Of a stretch of 64,000 nucleotides of DNA, positions 1 to 10,710 are shown one piece after another. The stretch spans positions 15,154,486 through 15,218,485 of the forward strand of contig NC_092365.1 of the NCBI RefSeq assembly GCF_030848805.1, written 5' to 3'. Numbering within the stretch: the stretch's first letter is position 1; each line of letters starts with the position of its first letter. Both the position numbers and the translations under genes were made by a program. Below the pieces are notes generated by a model. That model searched no databases. It was not told the origin of the DNA and was given only the letters and a program-made list of their open reading frames with translations. Source of the DNA: Temnothorax longispinosus. Taxonomy: Eukaryota > Arthropoda > Insecta > Hymenoptera > Formicidae.

Positions 1-253
1 TTTTTTTATGAAAAAGATTGTTCCCGGTAAAACTGCTAAATTTCGGAAACTTTCGCATCTAAACTCGCATTCAGATGAATAAATTAGGATCTGATATTGT
101 ATATATATTGTCTTCTTAAAATAGAAAAAAACCTTTTTTGCGCGTCTTGCCTGAAAAATTTGGATCTTACGCATACTTACTGGCGTTTTGAGTCAATTAC
201 ACATTTCTACCGATCTAACAAAGGGCATGATATAACAGCATGTTAGTACGCAC

Positions 254-1061
254 CTGTCTAAAGGGCCAATTTATGTCCGTGTCGTTGAAGGGAACCTCCA
301 CTCCACCTTGAAGAATGACGTAAAAGTCCGGGAGAGGATGAACCCTTCCAGTCTTCGTTTGGAGACGCGTGACGAGTCGCTGGCGATTCTTGTGAAAAAG
401 GGACATGGGCACTTTCAGGGTTTCACCATGCCGCCAAAAGTGAGACCTAAAATTACAACTTTTACATTAGCGAATATTACATTATCATGAGGGGAAAAAA
501 AAACAATCGCGTTTAATCGATTACGTTAATAAGAAATAGAAACAATAAATATTCCAATATTCGTATTAAAACATTAGTGTTATCCTAAACATTATTATTG
601 AAAATCTCGAATAAAGCTAAGCCTCTGACGTTACGATACGCTGTTCAAATAATTGCTTTGTTCCCGATAATATCGCGAAAACTTTCTAAAAAGAAAGTAG
701 CCACGTGCCTATTGCTCTGCCCGGCGTTTGACTCATCAATGTATCTACTTCTACAACCTTAGAACACTAATATTTAGGTGACTCATAAGAGTTACATCAC
801 AAAATTGATAAAGCGCGCGCGTCATCGTGTGAATAAGAAATACCTAGACAAAAAAATGTCAAAGCAAACGCATGATGAAACCGACAATAGAATTGACGCA
901 CAAAAATACTTTACGTACTGCCTTAATCCTGATTTTGTGCGCTTCTCGAGATCTTCCTTGCGCGGATTTGTCGCGGCTGCGATTTGAATGAATCTCGAGT
1001 AAAGACGACCGGATGCGCGAAAGGGTGAAAAGGCACGTAGAAGAAAACAGCCGGTGGCCAT
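254..1061 (-). CDS. PEPD: Xaa-Pro dipeptidase (prolidase), first two coding exons; gene runs off the left edge
   Basis: Prolidase is a metal-dependent peptidase that splits dipeptides with C-terminal proline or hydroxyproline. Exon 1 is 1061-919 and exon 2 is 446-254, together 112 codons ending in phase 0 at a GTGCGT donor. Exon 2 encodes FWRHGETLKVPMSLF, then NRQRL and VILQGG, which line up with the start of animal prolidase (FW..NETLKVP.ALF, NRQRL, VVLQGG). This is the non-catalytic N-terminal domain; the metal-binding pita-bread domain is outside the window. Exon 1 was chosen because its GTACGT donor (phase 2) joins the exon 2 acceptor in frame. It adds about 48 residues rich in R, F, A and S with no acidic residue before position 36, which resembles a mitochondrial targeting sequence. 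Human prolidase has only a few residues before FWLGNETLKVP. Family call is firm; exon 1 is less certain. Confidence 0.8.
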
Positions 1062-3347
1062 ACTATTTCTAATTAGCGTGTTCGCGTATTTAGCAATAAT
1101 CTATAACTGGAAACGTCTATTTGTCGATTGCCAGAATTTTTTGAGAGAATATATTACTTGTTCTTAATTAAAAATGTTAATAACAATCCATATATATATA
1201 TATATGACCTCGGGATTTTTCAAAGAAAAATTTACATCCAAATTACTGAATGTAGATTTCAGTGACGAGAGAACGGAAGCCTCTTCGTGATCGCCTGTAA
1301 TAAGATCGCGCGTTGTAAGACAACGTGCTCGATATTCGGCGGCTAGTAATTACATAGCACGGGCATAAATAGAACACTCGAGACGCGAAGTCTATTCTCA
1401 CGAAAGGAACGAGCGAGCGAGAGAGAAAAGTGGTTTCGTGCGCGCGGCCTCGCGTATAACGTATTCGGTTTGTATTTTAAGCCGTGTCATTGGACGACTC
1501 GCGCCTCTTGACTGACACAATTCTTGTTCTACTATATATCCCCTCGAGACGAAACGGCATGACGGCACTGCACAGGAAACTCGGAGCGCGCTAACGAGCT
1601 ACACGCGCGCTAATGTGTACCACCGTGTATACGCTATACTCAACCCTCTGCAACCCCCGTGCAGCCGCCGTCACCGTCGCGCTTTTGAAGCTTCCCTAAA
1701 TTCCGCGCGCATACTAATTTAGCCGCGCAGGAACGCGCGTCACTTTTAATGTCTACGCGAAAATTATATTTAACCTGGCAGTGACAACCAAAGAACGAGA
1801 ATGAGAAAGAGAAAAAGGGTGAGAGAGAAAGGAAAAGTCATGTGTAAAAAGTTGTGTAACATTATGCAACTTTGTGTCTTGATGCGAATAAATAACGCAT
1901 GCAAACGAGAGAATTTTACATTATAAATCACTCAAGTATTTTTATCTCTATTAAGAATTTAAATAACATCGGATGTTATGTAGAGGGGAAGAAAGAAAGA
2001 AATGGAGAGCTGCTGCTTGACATTGGACGGTGCGTTCTGGTCACATGAAAGCAGTGAAAGCATCAGCGCGGATCGGATGTATGTATGTACATACGATCGG
2101 TGTCGTCTGTTAGCTTCACGCATAAACACTGCCGTCGACTTTCCTCGAGTTTATGTACGCGAAATACGCCGCAAAACACGACCGATATAAACATTCCGTG
2201 TGAACGTTCTCGAAGTAAAACATTCTAGACATAATAATCGCGAGTCCATAATCATACGTCGATTATTAATACCCCTAAGGCGCAAGTCCGAGTTAATTTG
2301 GGCATATCTTAACTCGGGCATACGTATGTATACATCTGATGAGTATGGGTGCGAGACGAACGGCTCGTCAGGAATGTTTAATTATGTTTACTCTATTATC
2401 AGTAATGTAACTAAAAAGACGTGCAATGTTTGATGAGTGCATGGGGTTACAGAGTTAATTTACTAATAAAATATCTTTAACCTAATATTTGTGCTTTTTA
2501 TCCTCAAAAGTGAAATTCTTATACATAATTATATTGAATTATTAATTTCAATGGATAGAAAATGATTTTTTTGTCATTTTGTTGCGACAAACCGTGCATT
2601 AATCTCGTTCTGTCTGATGGACTGTGTAAATAAAAATCGCGTCGCAATATTGAGCAGACGTACGTGTCTGATACGAACTTCACAAAACGTAAGGTAAACC
2701 GCGTGTGAACCGAATTCCTCAGACTGAATATTCAACTGATAATTTCCGTTCCACGAATTGTAATTTTCCGAAATCCAATGTCGTATTACGTTATATGCGA
2801 GACGTTACGTCATCCTTCCAACTAAAGAGGAAAAATCGACGTGATTATCTAATCACGACGAGCAAAAAGATTACGTCGTTTTCCTTGACGGATGCCGCGA
2901 TTTGCCTCACGTCGTTTTGCTCGACGTGTTGCAACCATCTTGTAGCTTTTAACCACGTTATAATCGTCCTCTTATCGCGGGACGTGCCATGCAGACAGAC
3001 AAATAACAGCATTGTTTATCGACGAAAAGAACGGAACGCATCGACTTAACGTTACGTAAAAAAAATGTCGACATTGAAAAAACACGGCGCGCGAGCTCGA
3101 AATTTAGGGGCCTGCAATGCAAACAATGCCGATAACGGCCCGTCATTTTGTTTACCGTAAATGTGATACGACGTACGTGATATATCACATGACCTGGCTA
3201 TAAAAAGAAACAAGTAGATAGTGCCTTGAACCTCGGTTCTACTCCAGTTACGTCATCGAGAAACAGACTGGAGCAGGAGCGATTCGGAAGCTTTATGTTC
3301 CGAAGCTTTTGGAGCAACGACAGATACTCGATAATTCTATTAATAAT
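1062..3347. other. Upstream region of the prolidase gene, no further gene seen
   Basis: This contains the likely promoter of the prolidase gene (minus strand) and then non-coding DNA. Short open frames on both strands have no recognisable motifs or good splice context. A short TA run lies near 1191-1205. No RNA gene or repeat family was recognised. Confidence 0.5.
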
Positions 3348-3653
3348 AGTTGCTTTCCATTTACACTTAAGTGATCTGAGTCACTCGGTTATGTGAGTAT
3401 TTTATACTCGGGTAAGATACGTCATTTTGCACTTACCTGCTTATTTTGGTGACAAAGCTATCGCGTAACAATAAAGATTGATAACCTCACTTTTAATGTG
3501 AGTCTATTAGATTCATTAAAGCGCACGATCTCGATTGTGGATAAAAACTCAGTTGAATCTCACTTGCCAGCATGCAAAAAGAACGTGCATTCAACTGAGT
3601 TATGACGTCACAAGTGAGAATTATCTGAGTTTTGGTGTAAATGGAAAGCAACT
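3348..3653. mobile_element. MITE-like element with about 19-bp terminal inverted repeats
   Basis: The left end reads AGTTGCTTTCCATTTACAC and the right end is its exact reverse complement (GTGTAAATGGAAAGCAACT, ending at 3653). Both ends are flanked by AAT, a possible 3-bp target duplication. The 306-bp interior has no coding capacity. A second internal palindrome pairs AACTCAGTTGAAT (about 3546-3558) with ATTCAACTGAGTT (about 3589-3601), and a TGACGTCA site sits at 3603-3610. Length, inverted ends and lack of coding fit a non-autonomous DNA transposon; the superfamily is unclear. Confidence 0.75.
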
Positions 3654-6600
3654 AATAACAGAAAGAAAAGAACCGCGCGATGAAAAGAAAACGATGGAAA
3701 AGTTTCCCAGCGATTTGACAAAATTACTTTGAAATCTGTGGGATTCTGTTTTTTGGGGAAGCGAGATACGGGGCGCGTTAAGTTCGAATCGGTGTGTGAC
3801 CGATACTATAAATAATCCGCAGGAAAGTTAAACGCTGATTTCGCGGAAACCGTTATGTAAAGAATGCAAAAAAAGAAGAGAGGAGCCGTGTGTATATTTT
3901 TAAGAGAGGCCACGCGCTTCCCGCGTCGCTCGCTCGCTCGCTCGCGCGAAACGGCCGGCTGCACGTGCTTAGCATAATTACGAACAATGCGAACGTAAAC
4001 AACGTGCCATTAAAGTCCGCACGCAAGTCGGGCACAACCTAGAAACCTTCTTAAGCGGTCGTCGTGTTTTCTACGAGGAGCTCCGGCTCCCCGCGAAATA
4101 AAGACTCGTCACGTCAACCATCAACAAGCGCGGCTAGCTATACACGCGCCCAATTATATTTTTCTCATGAAAATGGAACGTGTATTAATAAAACAAAAGA
4201 TAATAATAAAACAAAATAATTGAGGGCTGCTCTGGCAGTTAGGGTGCGTTAGGAGGGGCTTCCTATTATCGCCAATTTTGCATCATTCTATCTTTATCGC
4301 TCGTTAGATGCAAAACAAGGATAGAAAATAACGCAATAGCGATAACAGCGCGCTCCCCGAGAGCGCAGCCTTTGTAACAGTTCACTGCCGCATTGCTGTA
4401 AGGATTGAATCAATCACCATGAAGATACCTTCAATTATTTTGACCTACTGTACATATACGTTGCTAGCCGCGAGGCCTTCGTAACAAGTCCGTTGGCCCA
4501 ACCCGTCGTCATCTCATGCGAACACTGTTATCAAACAATCCAAAGGTCAACGCGATCCTAACGGAACGCGGCTAGCTAGAGCCTCGACGCATAAATAACG
4601 CATAACCTCGAAAAGAGGCATGCGCGCCAAGCCGCGGGCTCGCAATTCCCGATTTCGCAATTCGATCCGCGACCTATTCGCGCGAGCATTCTCTGTCAAC
4701 GTCCGACCGATCGCCCGGGTTGGGAAATCGCCGTGAACGCTCGCTCATCACGTGTCTCGAAACCGACGTGATTTCGAAAGTTCGTGCCGCAAACACGTAG
4801 GCAGAGATCGCTCCGATCTGTCGCGAGCAACGAGGGTCGTTCTCGGCGAGGTGAACCCCTGGAAGACACTTCGCGAGCCGCGAATGGACACCCTCGCGCG
4901 CAATTAAATTCCACGAGGGACAATGACTCGGTGAAAATACACGAGTCAGTGATATACGTACGCCATGTTGCACGATGACGAAGGCGAACCCTCTTTGCGT
5001 TCCACAAATTCCGTTTCGCTGTCCAACGACGGGGTCGACCCGTCGGTAGACTCGATGGTCTCGAAACTGTCCGAGTCGGCCATTAGAATCAGACGGAATC
5101 AGACGGTCCAGGTGGTCACTGCGCTGGCCTACTGTGCTTCGTGTTGTCCTTATACGCAGATCGCCCGTATCAGCTTCGCTATCGCACGCGGCACAACGAT
5201 ACAACGACGACGACGACGTCGCGCGCAGCTGACAGACCGGCTGACCGGCGCGCGCAGTCACGTGGTGTCGCGCGCGGCACGTGGCGGCCCGACGCCGGCC
5301 GAACGCGCCCGAGGCGCGCCGCGTCGCGAGCGCGGCCGATGACGCGTTTTGACGCAACGCCCGCGTCGCCCGCTGAACAAAATGCCGACCCGGCGTTTAC
5401 CGATTTTTCCGAAGGCGTCCATAGACTGCAAACCGCCGCATTATGACGAAAACCATTCCTCGTCGAAGCAGGCTCGATTTGGGTTAACGAAAAGCAACGA
5501 ACGACGAACGAAAAAATGACTCCTCGTTATTTAACATTTAGAGATTCTAGCTTGGCTTGTAAAAAAAAAGACAAAATAAATAATTATATGTATAAAATTA
5601 TATTCTTGTAACTTTTTTGTAAAAAAAGACATATATATGTATACATATATACACTCTGTACATTTTGTGGAGAAAACTTTTTGTAGGTACAATAGATACT
5701 GAGAACTCGGAAATTTATTCGATTCGAAAGTATTCTCGTATTCCTGTTCAATTAATCAATATGTGTATATTCCGTCATTCAATGTTAAATATCAAAGGAT
5801 GAAATTTAAACCATACCTTCAGTTCCAATACTTTCACTTTAACATAAAATAGTATTACTTTAACTGTTGTTTTAGTTAAATTGAATGGTTAAAAACGACT
5901 CAAATTCAATTTAATTTGACCCTATTATTTAACACAGCGCTTATCTATTCATTCCTATCGCCGGAAGGCGAGCATCTTAACGAGTACGTGCTGTTTCGCG
6001 CATTTTTTTTCTATCTCTCCTTTCCAACTGGGTCGCTCGCTATCTCGCCCCGAAATCTGTGTCAACATACGGACAAGGCCGATATACGTTATTAGACGAA
6101 TTGTTGACTTACGGCCGCGCGCCGTTAACTCCGCAACGATCTGAGAATCAGCGGAGAGAAGATCGCTATCGAGAGCCCGTTGTTCCACAATCTCGGGGTA
6201 CAGTGGAAAAATAATATGGACCCGTCCGGCGAGGACGCGCCGATAAGGGAAATCTCAAGTACATCACCGCGATTCATGAAAACATCGCGTGATGCTGTTA
6301 ATATCGATAATGACGAGTGCGAGTCAATTTGTCGCGTTATCTCGTGCATTTCGGAGCTGACGTAACGCCGCAGTCGACGCACACGGTGTTTCTCTTCTGC
6401 GACCGCGGATTGAACCGAGAGGCGAAGCGAAACACCGATGATTCATTACGAGTCTGATTCACACGTGTACCGCCGAACGTGTTTCCGGCTGTGTGTCTCG
6501 GTCTCCCTTCTCCTTTTATTCGAATCATACAGGAATCTATAAAGACATATGTCGAAACGCGCGATTTTATTTCGTCGCGCGCCGTTTCTTTCCTTCGACA

Positions 6601-7549
6601 ACGTGTATATCGCCGTGCAAAAAACTACGACGCGACGCGCGACGCTGTCTCGCGCGTACATTTATAGCGCAAGGTTTTCTTTCGAACTCTAGCCGATGTG
6701 GGATCCTATTCTCAGTTTACCAACGACACAGAGGCCCGAAGGCCTTGCTCTCGAAGGTCGCGCGAGCGTTACACGTATTATATAAGGCGCTATTTGCCAA
6801 CGCGAAACGTGATAAAAAGCGTCGTCGCCGGCAGCGAAATCAATTTAACAAATTAAACAAATTGATATAGGACTGAAGATTTCTCGCCCCACTTCGAAGT
6901 GGAAAAAAAATCCAAGATAAATGGAGATTTATTGATTGCTTCGGGCAATCGCGTGCTACTTACCTACCGTTACTTTTATCAGCCGCTGGGACGCTTCGAT
7001 ACAACGAGAAATCAATCCCTTCTCGCTTAATTTCATTTTTTATCAGAGCCTCGAGGGGGGCGTCCCCATTTTATCGTACAGATAATTTAAATTACGTATA
7101 CTAATAACGCGATGGAGTGTGTACATATCGAATACATCCAGGCCGTCGCGCATTTCCGAAAGATCGGCCGAAGATCCGAGAAAGAGAGTGTGTTCGCGTG
7201 AAACGTTGCGATACTCTGATAAGGACGGGTGATATCAAACGTACCGCCGCGCTAAAAATATCACGCTACGATAGCACGAAATCGCGAAATTCGGTCGACC
7301 GCTTGCGTGCCTCGTTTTCGGAAGCTCTACTCGCGTTATCGTTTAATGGATTTAACACGTAACCGCGTCCGTTCTCTCTCCGCGCACGAGCATTTCTATA
7401 TTAACGTAAAATTAACATCTGTGTCATGCACGCGCGGACGCGCAACGCCAGATGGTGGACAAACGCATACACAATATAAATGGACTTTCTTGAATTGGGT
7501 CAGGCTGCGCCAAGTTTTCCGCCGTTTATTTTCGCGCGCCGGCCGGTAA
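3654..7549. other. Non-coding stretch with GC-rich block at 4.6-5.4 kb
   Basis: No gene was assigned. The interval 4620-5450 is CpG-rich with overlapping open frames on both strands. Most are arginine/serine-rich frames typical of CpG-rich non-coding DNA, but one plus-strand frame from 4965 is listed among the findings. The rest is AT-rich with short runs such as the ATATATGTATACATATATAC motif near 5630-5652. Confidence 0.4.
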
Positions 7550-7786
7550 AGCTGGATGCACAATGAAAAGCACAGACAACAGGGAAACAGGCAATGGGAA
7601 CAGGAATTTCCGACGCGTTGGATTTCTATTCTCTGTTGCCTGTGTATCTGACCGATCCACAGTGATTTTGATTTTAGCTGCGATTGGTTAGGTACGGGCA
7701 ATAGAGAATAGAAATCCAACGCGTTGGAAATTCTCTGTTCCCATTGCCCGTTCCTGTTGCCTGTGTTTTTCATTGTGCATCCAGCT
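7550..7786. mobile_element. MITE, nearly all hairpin, TAA target duplication (PIF/Harbinger-like)
   Basis: The element is 237 bp. It begins AGCTGGATGCACAATGAAAA and ends with the exact reverse complement. The two arms stay similar for about 100 bp each, including the shared block CGCGTTGGATTTCTATTCTC, so only a short loop of roughly 40 bp is unpaired. It is flanked by TAA at 7547-7549 and 7787-7789. A 3-bp TWA duplication with long inverted repeats is what PIF/Harbinger elements leave. No transposase is encoded. Confidence 0.85.
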
Positions 7787-8241
7787 TAACGTATACTTCG
7801 ATTACGCGATAGCCGAACGACAAATACAATTACATTCGGGAAAGTCCTAATTGCATAAGCGGGGAGAGAAAACGTACGACTTCCACCGCCGCCGTAATGA
7901 GACGCAGACGGGGTCGTTGCGACAGGTCGCGCCCGCTGACGAAAACGGGTCGCTTCGTTAGCTAAGACCGCGCAATCGGCCGCAATTCCGGCCGAGTATA
8001 ACGCGTACGCGCGGAGTCACTTACTGGACTCGATTTATTCGACTTCTCACGCGTTGCCGCCAACACCGAGAAATGTCGCCAGTCATTCGATCAAAGTCTC
8101 CGGGCGACGGGCGAGAACGGTGACTCGCGAAAAAGCCATCAGCCGACTTTTAACAATCTCCGCTTTCGCGTCCGCGTCTCGCGATGACATTTGACTTTTC
8201 TCGGGGTCAAGTTCGCTCATCGTTAATCCCTCCGACTTTTA

Positions 8242-8524
8242 GGCCCAGTCTCACAAGTGTCGGTTAACTTTTAATCTTAGATTAACTCACTCTTCGTCTC
8301 TTTCGAATGCCCATCTCTACCAATGTAGATTAACTTCTAATCTCGGTTTAACTTACTTTCTATCTTTTTCTAACTTTTAGAACTAGGAAAAGATGACAGG
8401 TAAGTTAAACCAAGATCAAAATTAACCTGCGTTGATAGAAATGGACATAAGGGGGATGTTAGAAAGAAACGAAGAGTGAATTGATCTAAGATTAAAAGTT
8501 AACCGACACTTGTGAAACTGGGCC
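8242..8524. mobile_element. MITE with long inverted repeats and TA target duplication (Tc1/mariner-like)
   Basis: The element is 283 bp. The left end is GGCCCAGTCTCACAAGTGTC and the right end reads, in reverse complement, GGCCCAGTTTCACAAGTGTC. Similarity continues through GGTTAACTTTTAATCTTAGAT on both arms. TA flanks both ends (8240-8241 and 8525-8526). An imperfect secondary palindrome fills the centre, with TAACTTACTTTCTATC on one side and GATGACAGGTAAGTTA on the other. There is no coding capacity. The superfamily is inferred only from the TA duplication. Confidence 0.85.
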
Positions 8525-8526
8525 TA

Positions 8527-10520
8527 AAGTGCTGCGAAAAAAGTATTACCTGCAATATATATAGTACATGTTTCGGATGGCGAACACTTGACTTCGAGAA
8601 TTATCAGAGCAACGTAAAAAGAAATTATCCTTGGAATCTGCTTAATATAAAAGAAAGATTGTACGTTATGCTATTCTATTACGAAAGAATTGAGATGTTA
8701 GAAAGTAAGGAAGCGGACGCGTCGAATGATATGTGCGATTCACGGCGAAATTAAAAAATCCCAAGACTCGAAATAATGAACTGTCGTTTCATTACGCAAC
8801 GCGACGAAACAATTGCGTCGCGTTACGTGCCGATGAAGCAGCTGCCGCCGTTAATTTCTGTAAGCGGCCAATTATTAAATGACCTGCCTCATGCCTGAAA
8901 TTGACGGCCGACCCTTTGCCCCTTCTCTCTCTCTCTCTCTCTACCGAACTGTCGGTTTCAGGTCAGAGGCATCGGGCAAAATATGGCTCGTAAAAACGCA
9001 CCGGGTATCGTTCTACATCCGTTCTAGGACCTTTAAGAGCCATAATTTACCGCTGCGTTATTACGGTCATTATTGCAGTCGACGCTTTTGCGGAAATTAC
9101 TGTGAAATGGCACTCGCTCCTATACCAGGGCTCGCTAGCTATGCACGTCAACGCCGAGAGCTTTCGGTTCCCGCAGCGCGATATTAAAGAATCGGAAGAG
9201 GGTGCTCGAGAGACCGGGATACGGATATTAAAACGCTGCGAGGCCTCCGCGATAACAGAATCCGCCCGGAGAAATCCGGACGAGCGTATCGCGGTTTCGC
9301 GTAATATCGCGGTCTACTATCAACGCGAGATAGATCGGGCGAGCGTGCGAGTTTTGTTGCTGAAAGCAAATCTTCTAGGAGCTGGCACGTAGAAGCGGCT
9401 TTAACGCGCGCCAACGATCAGAAGGCCAGTGAACCGCCGGCTTATACGGGGTGTCCCGTTACCGTACCGCCGTTCCTAACGATGACTTTATTTGACGAAA
9501 CGTATTAGGTCAATATTGCTCCCCTAGATAAAATTTCACAGGAACTCGCTCTATCTACAAGTATCCTCGAGTGTCCTGAAATTCGACCGAAATCTATGCG
9601 AGATTAGATCACGTTAAAACGAGATTCTCATCTGTTTACGGTCATCCTGTTTGCGCGCGAACAGTGGCAAGCCCATGCACCGAGACGTTACGTTAATCGA
9701 TCCGGCTATTAGCTCGAAAATTTTCCTCGAGCGCGAGCCGAGCGAAGGAGGAACGGTAATGTCGAGACGTCCCGTATAATATCAGCGCGCGCGTATCCAC
9801 GATGTATTTGTGGCACGCTCCGTCGTCAGACACAGCAGGCAGAACCGTTTGATGTCGACGTTTGATGACGGTGGAAGAGGGAAGCGAGACAGAGGCAGGG
9901 ATAGTGGAGGAGCAGCGTGGACGATCGGACGGAAAGTTTTCGCGCGGGTCAATAGCGGGTATACGATACACGCGCAATAAATACATGTACACCGGTATAT
10001 CTGCATCGAAACTTTGAACTTCTTTATTTTTTTTTCATTTTAATTAAGACTTGTCGGGCATGCGAGCCCGACCGATCACAACGAGATATAGTTTTCCATA
10101 ATGCACGGTTCTTTAACGACGAACTTAGAAAAGAACGGATAAGGGGGATTGCGTTCGCTCTTAGAAAAAAAAAAGAGACAAAAAAGAGAACGAACGCAAC
10201 TCTCCCACGCACACGCTCACGCACACGGGCATTCGTCCGTTCCGGAGCTGCGGCAATCCTGACGCAATTCGTTCGCTCCGCTCTCGCAGTAGGTACACGC
10301 GGTGTGGTACTAATTGCTAGCTTATCTAATTAGTCGGATAAGGCGGCAAACGTCGTCGAAGATCCCCGACGACGCGAAGCCACGAAACGATTCCTCGTTT
10401 CTTTCGTCCCCCCTGTATATTCGCGCTACATACAAGTGTGTCGTTTTTATTGCGTCATTCGTGTGTGGTGCCGCGACCGCGTTTACGCCAACACGTCCAC
10501 ACGATAAAGTCCCGGACGCT
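8527..10520. other. Non-coding DNA, no gene recognised
   Basis: Frames here are short and unconvincing. A CT microsatellite sits at about 8924-8942. Near 9448 the string GGGGTGTCCCGTTA resembles the end of insect dispersed repeats, but I could not find a matching second end. No RNA gene was recognised. Confidence 0.4.
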
Positions 10521-10710
10521 GCAGCTGTGACGTCACTCTCGGCGCGCGCCCCCGGGAATAATCGAGGGCTTCTTCGAATTGATCGCGAGATTTTGGAATA
10601 GAACGGGCATCTCTCGCGAACGAAGAAATTAATTATGAGCAGCAACGATGTTATCGCGAGGAGTAATAGTCCTCTCCGATAATTATGTCAACCCGTGACG
10701 TCACAGCTGC
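10521..10710. promoter_or_regulatory. Inverted pair of composite E-box/CRE sites
   Basis: GCAGCTGTGACGTCAC at 10521-10536 is repeated as its perfect reverse complement GTGACGTCACAGCTGC at 10695-10710. Each copy fuses a CAGCTG E-box to a full palindromic TGACGTCA, the CREB/ATF consensus. The spacer of 158 bp is not itself a long inverted repeat, so this does not look like a transposon end. It could be an enhancer for the neighbouring FRAT-like gene (minus strand, stop codon 3.1 kb to the right) or for an unseen transcript. Function is inference. Confidence 0.45.

Noticed and set aside
4674..5357. 227-codon minus-strand frame
   Set aside because: Arginine/serine-rich composition with no motif; typical of CpG-rich non-coding DNA where stops are rare.
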